Assembly: GCF_009755725.1 (NCBI RefSeq)
Contig: NZ_CP046619.1
Location: 124,001 to 188,000, forward strand
Direction of reading: 5' to 3'
DNA: 64,000 nucleotides
Origin: Diaminobutyricimonas sp. LJ205
GTDB lineage: Bacteria > Actinomycetota > Actinomycetes > Actinomycetales > Microbacteriaceae
A program made the translations under genes and the position numbers. The stretch's first letter is position 1, and every line of letters begins with the position of its first letter. Positions 36,739 to 45,661 of the stretch are shown here, one piece after another. The notes beneath the pieces are model-generated. The model did not search any database. It had not been told where the DNA came from and saw only the letters and a list, made by a program, of their open reading frames with translations.

Positions 36739-37194
36739 ATGCCCCAGCTCACCGGCGACCGCCATCACGTGCTGTCCATCGGTGAGCTGTCGAAGCGCAG
36801 TGGTGTCGCGCCGTCCGCCCTGCACTTCTATGAGCGCAATGGGCTGATCTCGTCGGAGCGCTCCGCCGGGAATCAGCGGCGGTACCGCCGGGACACGTTG
36901 CGTCGGGTCGCCTTCATTCGGGTGTCCCAGAAGGTGGGCATCCCGCTTCGCGATATCCGTGCCGCCCTCGATTCGCTGCCCCAGGCGCGCACGCCCACCA
37001 AGCAGGATTGGGCGCGGCTGTCGCGGGTCTGGCGCGAGGAACTCGACTCGCGGATCGCGCAGCTCGAGCACCCGCGCCGAGACCTCGACTGCTGCATCGG
37101 CTGCGGATGCCTGAGCTTGCGTTCGTGCGCGCTGCAGAACCCCGGCGACGTGCTCGGAGCGTCCGGGTCGGGGGCCAGGCGCTGGGAATCCTAG
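36739..37194 (+). CDS. soxR: SoxR, redox-sensing MerR family activator
   Basis: This 151-residue regulator has the MerR winged helix (SIGELSKRSGVAPSALHFYE, residues about 13-32, and RNGLISSERSAGNQRRYRRD) and a dimer helix. The [2Fe-2S] ligands are C119, C122, C124 and C130 (CIGCGCLSLRSC), the hallmark spacing CX2CXCX5C of SoxR. In actinobacteria SoxR responds directly to redox-cycling natural products rather than controlling soxS. The SoxR box just upstream and the divergent exporter and quinone reductase genes are its apparent regulon. Confidence 0.95.
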   Translation: MPQLTGDRHHVLSIGELSKRSGVAPSALHFYERNGLISSERSAGNQRRYRRDTLRRVAFIRVSQKVGIPLRDIRAALDSLPQARTPTKQDWARLSRVWREELDSRIAQLEHPRRDLDCCIGCGCLSLRSCALQNPGDVLGASGSGARRWES

Positions 37195-37267
37195 GGTCAA
37201 TTGTCGGCTCCGAAACCTAGAATCAAAGTCGCAGCGGCCGGGCTGCTCCAGCACCACAAGGAGCACG

Positions 37268-37594
37268 ATGGCACTCACGCACGACCGTCAGGATGGGGTG
37301 GATGCTGCGGCTCGCGCCCGCAGCACGCACACGCCAGACTGGCATCCGATCCTCGCCGCCGTCGAGGTCGAACCGGGGCACTGGGTCATGACCGCTGAGC
37401 TACGGAACCCGTACGCGGTGATCCGACTGCTGCGAATCGGCGGCGAGGTCGGCTACCGCGCGGTGACCTGGGCGGAGCGGTCTGAAGACCGCCGGCTGAT
37501 CGGCTACTACCGCTCCCTGCGCGCCGCATGCTTCGCCGCGCACCGGGTGTTCATCGCATCGCACGGGGCGCCGGGCTTCGCGCCGAAACCGTGA
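37268..37594 (+). CDS. conserved protein of unknown function
   Basis: I do not recognise a function for this 108-residue protein. It has a clear ribosome site (AAGGAGC) 4-5 bases before the ATG. The core PDWHPILAAVEVEPGHWVM, then YAVIRLLRIGGEVGYRAVTWAE, predicts a small beta-sheet with one helix (YRSLRAACFAAHRVFIASHG). No membrane segment or signal peptide. Similar short proteins are widespread in actinobacteria. It lies 73 bp after soxR without a shared regulatory signal. Confidence 0.68.
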   Translation: MALTHDRQDGVDAAARARSTHTPDWHPILAAVEVEPGHWVMTAELRNPYAVIRLLRIGGEVGYRAVTWAERSEDRRLIGYYRSLRAACFAAHRVFIASHGAPGFAPKP

Positions 37595-37638
37595 TCACGC
37601 TGACGGGGGCAGCAGCCGGCGCGGTGAGGCAGGCTCGA

Positions 37639-37668
37639 TTACGGAGGCGCCGGATCGCCTGTTATAGT
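37639..37668 (+). promoter_or_regulatory. candidate promoter of tRNA-Arg
   Basis: TTACGG (37639-37644) and TATAGT (37663-37668) are separated by 18 bases. The -10 box lies 26 bases before the mature tRNA 5' end, the usual distance. Confidence 0.5.
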
Positions 37669-37694
37669 CTTCAGGTTGGCTTCACCGCTGACAT

Positions 37695-37770
37695 GCGCCC
37701 GTAGCTCAACGGATAGAGCATCTGACTACGGATCAGAAGGTTGGGGGTTCGAATCCCTCCGGGCGCACCA
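37695..37770 (+). tRNA. tRNA-Arg (anticodon ACG)
   Basis: GCGCCCG (from 37695) pairs with CGGGCGC, discriminator A 37767, with encoded CCA (37768-37770). The anticodon stem TCTGA/TCAGA encloses CT-ACG-GA (anticodon 37728-37730). The A34 should be deaminated to inosine by TadA, which is encoded at 48947 in this window. Confidence 0.97.
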
Positions 37771-37773
37771 ATG

Positions 37774-37802
37774 AGCGGCTCACCAAGGTGGGTCGCTTTT
37801 TT
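37774..37802 (+). terminator. rho-independent terminator after tRNA-Arg
   Basis: AGCGGCTCACC (37774-37784) pairs with GGTGGGTCGCT (37787-37797), with G-U pairs, around a 2-base loop, followed by a run of six T residues (37797-37802). Confidence 0.75.
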
Positions 37803-37820
37803 CATCAGGGAGGATGACGG

Positions 37821-38261
37821 ATGCCGCTGACCGGCGATTACGCACCAAGCACCTCGGGCTGGGCCCGCGAGCAGGCCGAACTGTTCGAGGCATCCGGCGG
37901 CACCAAAGGCACGACCCTGCAGGGCAAGCCCGTGATCGTGCTCACCTCGGTGGGGGCGAAGAGCGGAAAGCTACGTAAGACGGTGCTCATGCGGGTCGAG
38001 CATGACGGCAAGTACGCCGTCATCGGCTCGCGCGGCGGGGCCGCGAGGCATCCGGCCTGGGTATTCAACCTCCGCACTCACCCGCACGTCGAATTGCAGG
38101 ACGGTCCGGTGAAGCGCGACTACACCGCCGTAGAGGTCACCGGCGCGGAGCGCGAAGAGTGGTGGCAGCGCGCGGTCAACGCGTTCTCGCCCTATGCGGC
38201 ATATCAGAAGCGCACGAAACGGCTCATTCCGGTCTTCGTGCTGACGCCGATCGAGGGCTGA
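37821..38261 (+). CDS. F420-dependent nitroreductase/deazaflavin oxidoreductase family protein
   Basis: This 146-residue protein belongs to the split-barrel DUF385 family that includes mycobacterial Ddn. The block [20 protein letters not shown] and [19 protein letters not shown] is the conserved cofactor and substrate region; the family reduces quinones or nitro compounds with F420H2. It starts at the ATG at 37821, 19 bp after the tRNA terminator. Cofactor F420 biosynthesis genes are not in the window, so F420 use is inferred from the family. Confidence 0.85.
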   Translation: MPLTGDYAPSTSGWAREQAELFEASGGTKGTTLQGKPVIVLTSVGAKSGKLRKTVLMRVEHDGKYAVIGSRGGAARHPAWVFNLRTHPHVELQDGPVKRDYTAVEVTGAEREEWWQRAVNAFSPYAAYQKRTKRLIPVFVLTPIEG

Positions 38262-38411
38262 GCCAGATCCGAGCGCCCTGAATCAAGGGTGCGGGGTGCG
38301 GCCGACCGCATTGGACGAATTGTTGCGATTCCTTGATATTCATGATCGATAATCGCGCTCAGCGTGACGAAACGACGACAAACTGGACTCAAAGTTGAGG
38401 ATTACGGCACG

Positions 38412-39179
38412 ATGCCGGTTTCGTCCATACTCGTGACCGTGAACGCTGAAACGACTCTGGACCCCATCCCCGCCTCGATCGACAATATCGAGTTCGTCAT
38501 GATCTCCTCATCGGGCAGTGCCGTATCCGCCGAGTCGCCGACGCGCTTCCGGTACCAGCAGAAGGGCCAGATGATCTGGGGCGCCTACATCGGCGACACG
38601 GTGACCATCGGCCGCTTCGTCGGCCGCCGAGACGGCGACACCGTCACAATCCACTTCGCCCACAAGTCCGTCGGCGGCGGCGAGGTGACCCTTGGCACCG
38701 CGCAGAGCACCTTGCGCCGTGGCGACGACGGCCGGCTCTACCTCGACGAGACATTCGAGAAGGACGGCGTCGCCCACGTCAGCGCGTGCGTCGACGTGCC
38801 GCCGCTCGAGCAGTGGCCCAGCTTGGATGCCGCGCTCGTCAGTGAGCCCCGCATCGACGGCACCTCCTTCGTGCTCGAGAGTTCCACCGCCAGCACCGTC
38901 AGCACGACCGCACCGACCCGGTTCGACTTCCACGAGAACTCCGGCGTGATCTGGGGCAGCTACTACGGTGACACCGTGACGGGCGGCTACTGCGTCGGCC
39001 GCTATCGCGACGGTGTGATCGACGAGTACTTCGTGCACCATGTCGTGGCCACGGATACGACTCTGCTCGGTGACAGCTCAACGGTCATGAAGCAGCGCGA
39101 TGACGGTCGACTCGAGCTCATCGAGGAATTCGTGCTCGACGGCGTTCCGGGCAAGAGTGTGTGCGTGCAACTGCCGTAA
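38412..39179 (+). CDS. tandemly duplicated beta-barrel domain protein of unknown function
   Basis: This protein of about 255 residues consists of two copies of one domain. Each copy carries a serine-rich SS..A..VS stretch, PTRF, a Y/F aromatic, then an IWG-Y-GDTVT core (IWGAYIGDTVTIGRFVGR in copy 1, IWGSYYGDTVTGGYCVGR in copy 2) and a C-terminal DDGRL block. The pattern resembles the small lipocalin-like proteins often mislabelled as N-acetylglutamate synthase. The start is uncertain: ATG 38412 has a TTGAGG 11 bases upstream; GTGs at 38364, 38433 and 38439 are in frame. No signal peptide. It ends 12 bp before the convergent Lrp gene. Confidence 0.65.
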   Translation: MPVSSILVTVNAETTLDPIPASIDNIEFVMISSSGSAVSAESPTRFRYQQKGQMIWGAYIGDTVTIGRFVGRRDGDTVTIHFAHKSVGGGEVTLGTAQSTLRRGDDGRLYLDETFEKDGVAHVSACVDVPPLEQWPSLDAALVSEPRIDGTSFVLESSTASTVSTTAPTRFDFHENSGVIWGSYYGDTVTGGYCVGRYRDGVIDEYFVHHVVATDTTLLGDSSTVMKQRDDGRLELIEEFVLDGVPGKSVCVQLP

Positions 39180-39191
39180 TTGCGGCCGCAG

Positions 39192-39779
39192 TCAGCTGCT
39201 CAGGCCCGCCCGTCCCTCGCTCACGCGAGTGAACCGGGTCAGGCCAAGCTGCGTCGACTGCTGCTCGCGCGGCGGCAGGTCGCCTGGCAGCAGGTAGGGG
39301 CGCTGGAAGACCTCGTCGAGCACGAGCACGGTCTCGACCGACTTGACCTCGGGCAGGGCGGCGAGCACGCCGATGACGAAGTCATGGATGGCGCCCACCT
39401 CGTCGCCGCGGATGAGCAGCATGGCATCGTGCTCGCCTGTGGTGATGCGGCACGACTCGATGGCGCTCATCTCGGCGATGCGCTCGCGAAAGCTGCTCCA
39501 GGTCTGCGGATGCACCGAGATGAACACGAGGGCGCAGATGCCGAGGCCCGCCTTGGTCGGGTCGATGCGGGCGCTGAATCCGGTGATCACCCCGTCGGCC
39601 ACGAGCTGCTCGACCCGGGTGTAGACATTGGCGCGCGAGACGTTCACGCGCTCCGCCAGGGCGGACATTGATATCCGTCCGTCATCTCGGAGTTCCGCCA
39701 AGATTTTCAGATTGATCTCATCGAGTGCATGCGGTGATCGTCCAGATGCGGCTCGGGTGCCGATGGCTTTGCTAGACAT
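39192..39779 (-). CDS. Lrp/AsnC family transcriptional regulator
   Basis: This 195-residue regulator has an N-terminal AsnC helix-turn-helix (LDEINLKILAELRDDGRISMSALAERVNVSRANVYTRVEQL) and a C-terminal RAM ligand-binding domain (residues about 80-165). I start at the ATG at 39779, where the family match begins; the frame is open further upstream without similarity. A 35-residue tail follows the RAM domain. It is divergent from the peptide ABC operon, 204 bp between starts, so it probably controls peptide or amino-acid uptake. Confidence 0.88.
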   Translation of the reverse strand: MSSKAIGTRAASGRSPHALDEINLKILAELRDDGRISMSALAERVNVSRANVYTRVEQLVADGVITGFSARIDPTKAGLGICALVFISVHPQTWSSFRERIAEMSAIESCRITTGEHDAMLLIRGDEVGAIHDFVIGVLAALPEVKSVETVLVLDEVFQRPYLLPGDLPPREQQSTQLGLTRFTRVSEGRAGLSS

Positions 39780-39830
39780 TCTGTAGGTGAATCCCCTCAC
39801 TGCGAACGCAGAATCGAACTCTCGCGGCCT

Positions 39831-39859
39831 TTGATTGGACAGAGTAGCGGCTTTTATGC
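39831..39859 (+). promoter_or_regulatory. candidate promoter of the peptide ABC operon
   Basis: TTGATT (39831-39836) and TTATGC (39854-39859) have a 17-base spacer and lie in a relatively AT-rich part of the gap between the divergent Lrp and binding-protein genes. The leader would be about 120 bases. The match is moderate. Confidence 0.35.
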
Positions 39860-39983
39860 AAATCTCAGGCAAAGCCGTCCAGCGCAAAACTGTCCGGCAG
39901 CGTTGAGTTCGCATCCCGCAATCGCTTCTCGCGGTAGCCGGGCTCGAGCGCAGTCCCGAAGTTCACAAGAAGGAGTTCCCCCC

Positions 39984-41561
39984 GTGCGGACCAAAATTCG
40001 CTACGTCGCAACAGCCCTTGGGCTGAGCGCGTCCTTGGCCCTCGTGGGTTGCGCCGCAACCGCCTCCGACGGCAGTGGCAGCGACGCCCCGACCAGCATC
40101 GTCATCGACACCGCGTTCACGCTCGAGACCGGCGACCCCGGTCGCAACTACGTTCCGACCGGCTACCTGGTGTCGAAGGCTCTCTATGAGACCCTGCTCG
40201 ACTTCGACGGCTCCGACGAGAGCACCCCGGTCCCCGGACTCGCCAGCTACACGCAGAACGACGACGCGACGGTCTTCACCTTCACGCTCGAAGAGGGCCG
40301 CGTGTTCTCCGACGGCGCCCCGATCACCGCTGACGACGTCGTCTTCTCGCTCAACCGCGTCAAGGGCATGACCGAGAGCAAGGCGAACTTCCTCATGGCG
40401 GGCATCGAGGTCGTGAAGGTCGACGACAGCACCGTCGAGCTCCGCACCGAGACCCCCTCGCTCAAGCTTCCCGCGCTGATGACCAACCCCTCGCTGGCGA
40501 TCCTGAACTCGGAGCTCGTCATCGCGAACGGCGGCACCACCGACAACAGCGATGCCGCCGAGGAGTTCCTCAACTCCACGTCGGCCGGTTCCGGACCCTA
40601 CGTGCTCGACTCACTCGACTTCGAGTCGCAGGTCGTGCTCACTGAGAACGAAGAGTACAACGGGCCTGAGGACATCGACTTCACCCGCGTCGTCATCCGC
40701 AGCGTCTCGGAGAGTGCGACCCAGAAGATGAACCTCGAGGGTGGGGACTCGCAGGTGGCCGTCGACTTGAGCGGCGACCAGGTTGCAGGCCTCGGCGACG
40801 GCGTGAATGTGTTCTCGACGCCGTCCGCGCAGACCATCTTCCTGCTGGTGAACCAGAATGCCGATGTTGCCGGCGTCACCGCCAACCCCGAGTTTGCCTC
40901 GGCCGTGCGCTACGCCCTCGACTACCCGGCGCTGCTCGAACTGGCCGGTGCCGGTTCCGAACAGGCCACGGGCGTCATCCCTCCGTCGTTCCTCGGCGCG
41001 CTGACCGACGGTGTCGAGCAGGATCTCGACGCCGCGAAGGCCGCCCTGGAGGCATCCGGCTACGCCGGTGAGACCATCACCCTCGAGTACCCGAACGACT
41101 ACCCCGTCGGCGGCGTGAGCTTCACCCCGCTCGCCGAGCGTGTGCAGTCGCAGCTGGCTGCCGCCGGCATCTCGGTCGAGCTCGCCCCGGCGCCGTTCAC
41201 GACGCAGATCGACGAGTACGTCAACGGCCGCGAAGCGTTCAGCATCTGGTTCTGGGGCCCCGACTACGCCGACTCGGCCAACTTCCTGCCGTTCAGCGCC
41301 GGCGCGAAGGTCGGCCTGCGTGCCGGCTGGACCGCCGAGCAGGCGCCGTCGATCCTCGAGCTCGCCGCCGCGGCAGAGAACGCCACCAGCATGGACGAGC
41401 GTGAGGGCGCGTTCAGCGCCTTCGCAAAGGCCCTGCAGGAGCAGGGACCGTTCGTTCCGCTGATCGTTCCCGGCTCGAACATCGCAACCGCTGACTACAT
41501 CTCTGGCGTCGCCTACAACTCGACGTGGACGATGGACATCGCCGAGCTGCAAGCCAAGTAG
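39984..41561 (+). CDS. ABC transporter substrate-binding lipoprotein, peptide/nickel family (SBP_bac_5)
   Basis: This 525-residue exported lipoprotein captures oligopeptides or similar ligands. The signal peptide ends in the lipobox LALVGC. The family-5 landmarks are the N-terminal YETLLDFDG region, the segment VFTFTLEEGRVFSDGAPITADDVVFSLNR (FxLRxGxxFxDGxPxTAxDVxxS) and the C-terminal half with DYADSANFLPF. I start at the GTG at 39984, preceded by AAGGAG. It is the first gene of a complete five-gene importer (binding protein, two permeases, two ATPases). Ligand unknown. Confidence 0.92.
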   Translation: MRTKIRYVATALGLSASLALVGCAATASDGSGSDAPTSIVIDTAFTLETGDPGRNYVPTGYLVSKALYETLLDFDGSDESTPVPGLASYTQNDDATVFTFTLEEGRVFSDGAPITADDVVFSLNRVKGMTESKANFLMAGIEVVKVDDSTVELRTETPSLKLPALMTNPSLAILNSELVIANGGTTDNSDAAEEFLNSTSAGSGPYVLDSLDFESQVVLTENEEYNGPEDIDFTRVVIRSVSESATQKMNLEGGDSQVAVDLSGDQVAGLGDGVNVFSTPSAQTIFLLVNQNADVAGVTANPEFASAVRYALDYPALLELAGAGSEQATGVIPPSFLGALTDGVEQDLDAAKAALEASGYAGETITLEYPNDYPVGGVSFTPLAERVQSQLAAAGISVELAPAPFTTQIDEYVNGREAFSIWFWGPDYADSANFLPFSAGAKVGLRAGWTAEQAPSILELAAAAENATSMDEREGAFSAFAKALQEQGPFVPLIVPGSNIATADYISGVAYNSTWTMDIAELQAK

Positions 41562-41575
41562 AAGGACCCTTCAGC

Positions 41576-42637
41576 GTGGGAAAGAACACCCGCGCGAGGA
41601 GTGGGCACCCGGCCAGATCACCTCTGGCCGGGTACCTGCTTCGTCGCCTGGGAGTGTCAGTGCTGTTGCTCTTCGGCGTCACAATCGTGACGTTCAGCCT
41701 CGCGAACCTCGTTCCGGGCAACCCGATAGTCGCGGCCCTCGGTGAGGGAGCAGCCAGCAACCCGGCCACCGTGGCGGCCTACATCGAGAAGCACGGCCTC
41801 GACCAGCCGCTTCCCGTCCAGTACGTCAACTACCTCGCGAACCTGTTCCAGGGTGACATGGGCGTGTCGCTGCGCACCGGCCAGCCGGTCGCATCCGATC
41901 TCGCCAAGGCCGTTCCGGCGACCATCGAGGTCGCCATCGGCGCGATCATCGTCAGCCTCGCCGTCGGCGTCGCCCTCGGCGCGCTCGCGGCCTACCGCCG
42001 CGGCAAGCTCAGTGACCAGCTTGTGCGGGTGATCTCGCTCATCGGGCTCAGCATCCCCACCTTCTGGATGGCGCTGGTCAGCTTCAACATCTTCTTCCTG
42101 CAGCTGCGGATCGCACCCGGCTCCGGCAGGCTGTCGCCGGTGCTCAGCCCGCCGCCGACGGTGACCGGGCTGTACACGGTCGACGCGCTGCTCGCCGGGC
42201 AATGGGTGACATTCATGGACGCGATGGCGCACCTGATGCTGCCCGTGTTCGTGCTCTCCCTGTTCACGATCGGCCTGCTGACCCGCTTCGTGCGCACCTC
42301 GGTGCTCGAGGTGCTCGACGCCGACTACGTGCGGGCCGGCCGAGCCAAGGGACTCTCCGGGCCGCGGATGCTGTTCGGCTACGTGCTGCGCGGCGCATCC
42401 CTGCCGATCCTGACCATCGTCGGCCTGGCCTTCGGCTCCCTGCTGTCCGGCACCGTGCTGGTCGAGGCCGTCTTCGCCTGGCCGGGCCTCGGCAGCTACG
42501 CCTACAACTCGGCCACCAGCCTCGACCTGCCGGGCGTGATGGGGGTCGGCCTTGTGGTCGGCCTGATCTACCTGGTCATCAACTTCGCCGTCGACCTGCT
42601 CTACGGCGTGCTCGATCCGAGGGTGAGGCTCGCATGA
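41576..42637 (+). CDS. peptide ABC transporter permease, DppB type
   Basis: A 353-residue permease with the DppB N-terminal pattern YLLRRLGVSVLLLFGVTIVTFSLANLVPGNP and the ATPase-contact loop DADYVRAGRAKGLSGPRMLFGYVLRGASLP (EAA motif). Six helices are expected. The GTG start at 41576 follows AGAAGGACC and lies 14 bp after the binding-protein gene. It overlaps the next permease by 4 bp (ATGA). Confidence 0.92.
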   Translation: MGKNTRARSGHPARSPLAGYLLRRLGVSVLLLFGVTIVTFSLANLVPGNPIVAALGEGAASNPATVAAYIEKHGLDQPLPVQYVNYLANLFQGDMGVSLRTGQPVASDLAKAVPATIEVAIGAIIVSLAVGVALGALAAYRRGKLSDQLVRVISLIGLSIPTFWMALVSFNIFFLQLRIAPGSGRLSPVLSPPPTVTGLYTVDALLAGQWVTFMDAMAHLMLPVFVLSLFTIGLLTRFVRTSVLEVLDADYVRAGRAKGLSGPRMLFGYVLRGASLPILTIVGLAFGSLLSGTVLVEAVFAWPGLGSYAYNSATSLDLPGVMGVGLVVGLIYLVINFAVDLLYGVLDPRVRLA

Positions 42638-43488
42638 GACGCCGCCTGCTGAAAGTTCCGGCCGGCTGGGTGACCCCGCTCGGCGTGATCGGCGCCGTCG
42701 TGGCCGCCTTCTGGATCGTCGTGGCCTTCACCGCCCAGTTCTGGGTGCCGTTCGACCCGCTGGCCCAGGCCCTCCCACGCCTGCAGGCTCCAGGCATCGA
42801 CACCCTGATGGGCACCGACGCCCTGGGCCGCGACATCTTCTCCCGCCTGATGACCGGCGCGAGCGTCACGATTCCGCTCGCGCTGCTGCTGGTGTTCATG
42901 TCGATGCTCGTCGGCACGCTCATCGGGGCGGTCGCCGGCTACTTCGGCAAGTGGGTCGACGAGCTCCTGATGCGCATCACCGACCTGGTGATGGCGTTCC
43001 CCACCGTCATCCTGGCCATGGTCGTCGCTGCCTCGCTCGGCCCGTCGCTGTTCAACGCCGTCATCGCCGCGTTCGTGGTGTCGTGGCCGCAGTACGCCAG
43101 GATGACGCGCAGCATCGTGCTCGGCCTGCGCACGCAGAACTACGTGATGGCTGGCCGCCTGCTCGGCTTCTCGCCGTTCAAGTCGCTGCGCGTCGACGTG
43201 GCCCCGAACGTCGTCGGCCCGATCCTGGTGCTCGCCAGCCTCGACGTCGGCACAGCCATCCTGCTGCTCTCCGGCCTGTCCTTCCTCGGGCTCGGCGCGC
43301 AGCCGCCTACAGCGGAGTGGGGTTCCATGATCTCTTCCGCCATGGGCAACTTCGACAGCTGGTGGATCGGTGTCTTCCCGGGCCTGGCGATCCTCACCGT
43401 GGTGATGGCGTTCAACTTCGTCGGTGACTCGCTGCGCGACATCTTCGATCCCACCTCCCAGATGAGCAAAGCGGGGGCAAAGGCGTGA
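42634..43488 (+). CDS. peptide ABC transporter permease, DppC type
   Basis: A 284-residue permease whose segments MGTDALGRDIFSRLMTGASVTIPLAL and NYVMAGRLLGFSPFKSLRVDVAPN (EAA loop) are diagnostic of DppC. The C-terminus ends GLAILTVVMAFNFVGDSLRDIFDP, the conserved DppC ending. I start at the ATG at 42634; the frame open upstream is out of family context. It pairs with DppB to form the pore and overlaps the ATPase gene (GTGA). Confidence 0.93.
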   Translation: MRRRLLKVPAGWVTPLGVIGAVVAAFWIVVAFTAQFWVPFDPLAQALPRLQAPGIDTLMGTDALGRDIFSRLMTGASVTIPLALLLVFMSMLVGTLIGAVAGYFGKWVDELLMRITDLVMAFPTVILAMVVAASLGPSLFNAVIAAFVVSWPQYARMTRSIVLGLRTQNYVMAGRLLGFSPFKSLRVDVAPNVVGPILVLASLDVGTAILLLSGLSFLGLGAQPPTAEWGSMISSAMGNFDSWWIGVFPGLAILTVVMAFNFVGDSLRDIFDPTSQMSKAGAKA

Positions 43489-44402
43489 ACACCGTGACAA
43501 CGACTGGAACGGATGCCGCAGCGCAGGGCGTCACGCCCGTGCTCAGCATCCGCGATCTCACCATCGGCATCGGGAGACGAAAGGCGTTGAAGCCGATCGT
43601 CACCGGTATCAGCCTCGAATTGACGCCCGGTCGCATCCAGGGGCTGGCCGGCGAGTCAGGTTCGGGCAAGACCGTCTCTTCGCTCGCGGTCCTCGGGCTG
43701 CTTCCCGCGAATGCCGTCGTCGGCGGCTCGATCAAGCTGGCCGGCAGCGACTCGGGTGCCCGAGGCGCCACCGAGCTCATCGGCATGGGCAGGCGCCAGC
43801 TGAACGCGATCAGGGGCAACCGCATCGCGATGATCTTCCAGGACCCGTCGTCGAGCCTGCACCCGCAGCTCACGATCGGTTCTCAGCTGACCGACCACGT
43901 TCGCAAGCACCTGAAGTTCAGCAAGGCCGAGGCACGCGTGCACGCGCTTGGGCTGCTGGAGCGCGTGCGGGTGCCGAACCCCGAAGACGCCCTCGGGCGC
44001 TACCCGCACCAGTTCTCCGGTGGCCAGCGGCAGCGCATTGCCATCGCGATCGCCTTGGCCTGCGACCCTGTCGTGCTGTTGGCCGACGAGCCGACGACGG
44101 CGCTGGATGTCACGGTGCAGGCCGGCATCCTGCACCTGCTGCGCGACCTCGCTGACGAGCGTCAGCTCGCCGTGCTCCTGGTGACGCACGACCTCGGCGT
44201 GATGAGCGCGATCGCCGACGACGTGGCGGTCATGCGCCACGGGGCCATCGTCGAGTCGGGCACCAGGCAGCAGATCTTCGGCGATCCGCAACACGAGTAC
44301 ACCCGTGAGCTGCTGGCCTCGTTGCCGAGCGCACCGACGCCCGGACCGACTGAGCCGGTGATCGCGCCCCCGCGCGAGCTTTCGATAGAGGACATGGTAT
44401 GA
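43485..44402 (+). CDS. peptide ABC transporter ATP-binding protein, DppD type
   Basis: This 305-residue ATPase has Walker A GESGSGKTV, signature FSGGQRQRIAIAIALACDP and Walker B VVLLADEPTTALD, with the switch histidine in LLVTHDLGVMS. The order and the QDPSSSLHP Q-loop are typical of the Opp/Dpp D subunit. The C-terminal oligopeptide extension is short (about 30 residues) and I see no cysteine cluster for an iron-sulfur centre. It overlaps the F-type gene by 4 bp. Confidence 0.92.
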   Translation: MNTVTTTGTDAAAQGVTPVLSIRDLTIGIGRRKALKPIVTGISLELTPGRIQGLAGESGSGKTVSSLAVLGLLPANAVVGGSIKLAGSDSGARGATELIGMGRRQLNAIRGNRIAMIFQDPSSSLHPQLTIGSQLTDHVRKHLKFSKAEARVHALGLLERVRVPNPEDALGRYPHQFSGGQRQRIAIAIALACDPVVLLADEPTTALDVTVQAGILHLLRDLADERQLAVLLVTHDLGVMSAIADDVAVMRHGAIVESGTRQQIFGDPQHEYTRELLASLPSAPTPGPTEPVIAPPRELSIEDMV

Positions 44403-45241
44403 GCGCACTGCTGAGTGTCAGCGACCTGGTCATCGAGTATCACGGCACTTCGGTGGTGCGTGCCGTCGACGGCGTCTCACTGTCGATCGCCCCCGGCGAG
44501 GTGCTGGCGCTCGTCGGCGAGAGCGGATGCGGCAAGTCGAGCCTCGCCCGTGCCGTCGTCGGCATGGAGAAGCCCCGTTCCGGCGCGGTGCGCTACCGCG
44601 ACAGCACCGTTCCGCTGCTCGGGGTGCGTCGGCGTGAGAAGCGCTTCACCTCGATCCAGATGGTTTTCCAGGACCCGAACTCCTCGCTCAACCCGCGCAT
44701 CCGGGTCGGCACGCAGATCTCGGAGGGCATCAAGGCGGCGCTCGCGCGCGGCGAGTCCGGTTCCTCGCCCGAGGAGTGGCTGGAGCGGGTCGGCCTGCCG
44801 ACGGCGATGGTCACGCGTTATCCGCACGAGCTCTCCGGCGGCCAGCGGCAGCGGGTGGCCATCGCCAGGGCGCTTGCCGCCAGGCCCGACCTGCTGGTGG
44901 CCGACGAGCCGATCTCAGCGCTGGACGCGTCGAGCCAGGCATCCGTCGCCGACATGATGCGCCGGCTCGCTCTGGACGCCGGCGCCGGGCTGCTGTTCAT
45001 CTCGCACGACCTCGCGATCGTTCGACTGATTGCCGACCGCACCGTGGTGATGTACCGCGGCAAGGTTGTCGAATCCGGCGTCACCGAGCGCGTCTGGAAC
45101 GACCCGGTGCATCCGTACACCCGGGCGCTGCTCGGGGCGATACCCGAGCCCGACGGGCTGGGCGTCCTGCCCGCTGCGCCGGCCGCCGAGGCTCCCGCCG
45201 AGTGGCGCAGCGAGCTGCCGGCCGCGCTTGACCGCGTCTGA
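44399..45241 (+). CDS. peptide ABC transporter ATP-binding protein, DppF type
   Basis: This 280-residue ATPase has Walker A GESGCGKSS, the Q-loop MVFQDPNSSLNPR characteristic of DppF, signature LSGGQRQRVAIARALAARP and Walker B LLVADEPISALD. It is the fifth gene of the importer operon and completes it. The C-terminal extension is shorter than in E. coli DppF. Confidence 0.92.
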   Translation: MSALLSVSDLVIEYHGTSVVRAVDGVSLSIAPGEVLALVGESGCGKSSLARAVVGMEKPRSGAVRYRDSTVPLLGVRRREKRFTSIQMVFQDPNSSLNPRIRVGTQISEGIKAALARGESGSSPEEWLERVGLPTAMVTRYPHELSGGQRQRVAIARALAARPDLLVADEPISALDASSQASVADMMRRLALDAGAGLLFISHDLAIVRLIADRTVVMYRGKVVESGVTERVWNDPVHPYTRALLGAIPEPDGLGVLPAAPAAEAPAEWRSELPAALDRV

Positions 45242-45274
45242 TTGGCGGCTCACCTGACCAGACAGAATGGTGAG

Positions 45275-45643
45275 GTGGGCAAGAAGCGGGATCAGGAGTA
45301 CGCGGAGTTCGAGAAGACCATTCGGTTCCTCGGCCGGATGCAGGGGACTGGTGTGGCGCTGGTGCTGATCGGGTTCGTCCCAGCCATGTTCGGGATCCCG
45401 CAGCAGTGGCCAGAGTCGACCCAGAACGTGCTCTTTCTTACTCTCGTCGGCGGCGTGATCGTGATCCTCGCCGCGGGATTCGGCAAGTGGTCCCAGGGCG
45501 TGAAGTACCCCGCGTTCAAGAATCGTTTTCGCCGAGCGCGGCAGACCGCGTCCAGGTCGGCCAGTGACGGCAGCAGTGACGGCTCCGGCTGGTGGCACAG
45601 CGGGGGAGACAGCGGTGGCGACGGCGGCGGTGGCGGCGACTGA
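45275..45643 (+). CDS. small two-helix membrane protein, Gly/Ser-rich tail
   Basis: This 122-residue protein has two hydrophobic helices (MQGTGVALVLIGFVPAMFGI and NVLFLTLVGGVIVILAAGFG) preceded by a charged segment and followed by a basic stretch (KYPAFKNRFRRAR) and a tail of about 25 residues rich in G, S and D. I chose the GTG at 45275 (GKKRDQEYAEF) over a TTG at 45242. I recognise no family. It follows the ABC operon by 33 bp and converges on the lipoprotein gene. Confidence 0.62.
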   Translation: MGKKRDQEYAEFEKTIRFLGRMQGTGVALVLIGFVPAMFGIPQQWPESTQNVLFLTLVGGVIVILAAGFGKWSQGVKYPAFKNRFRRARQTASRSASDGSSDGSGWWHSGGDSGGDGGGGGD

Positions 45644-45661
45644 GGGTCTGGCGCTCAGCGG

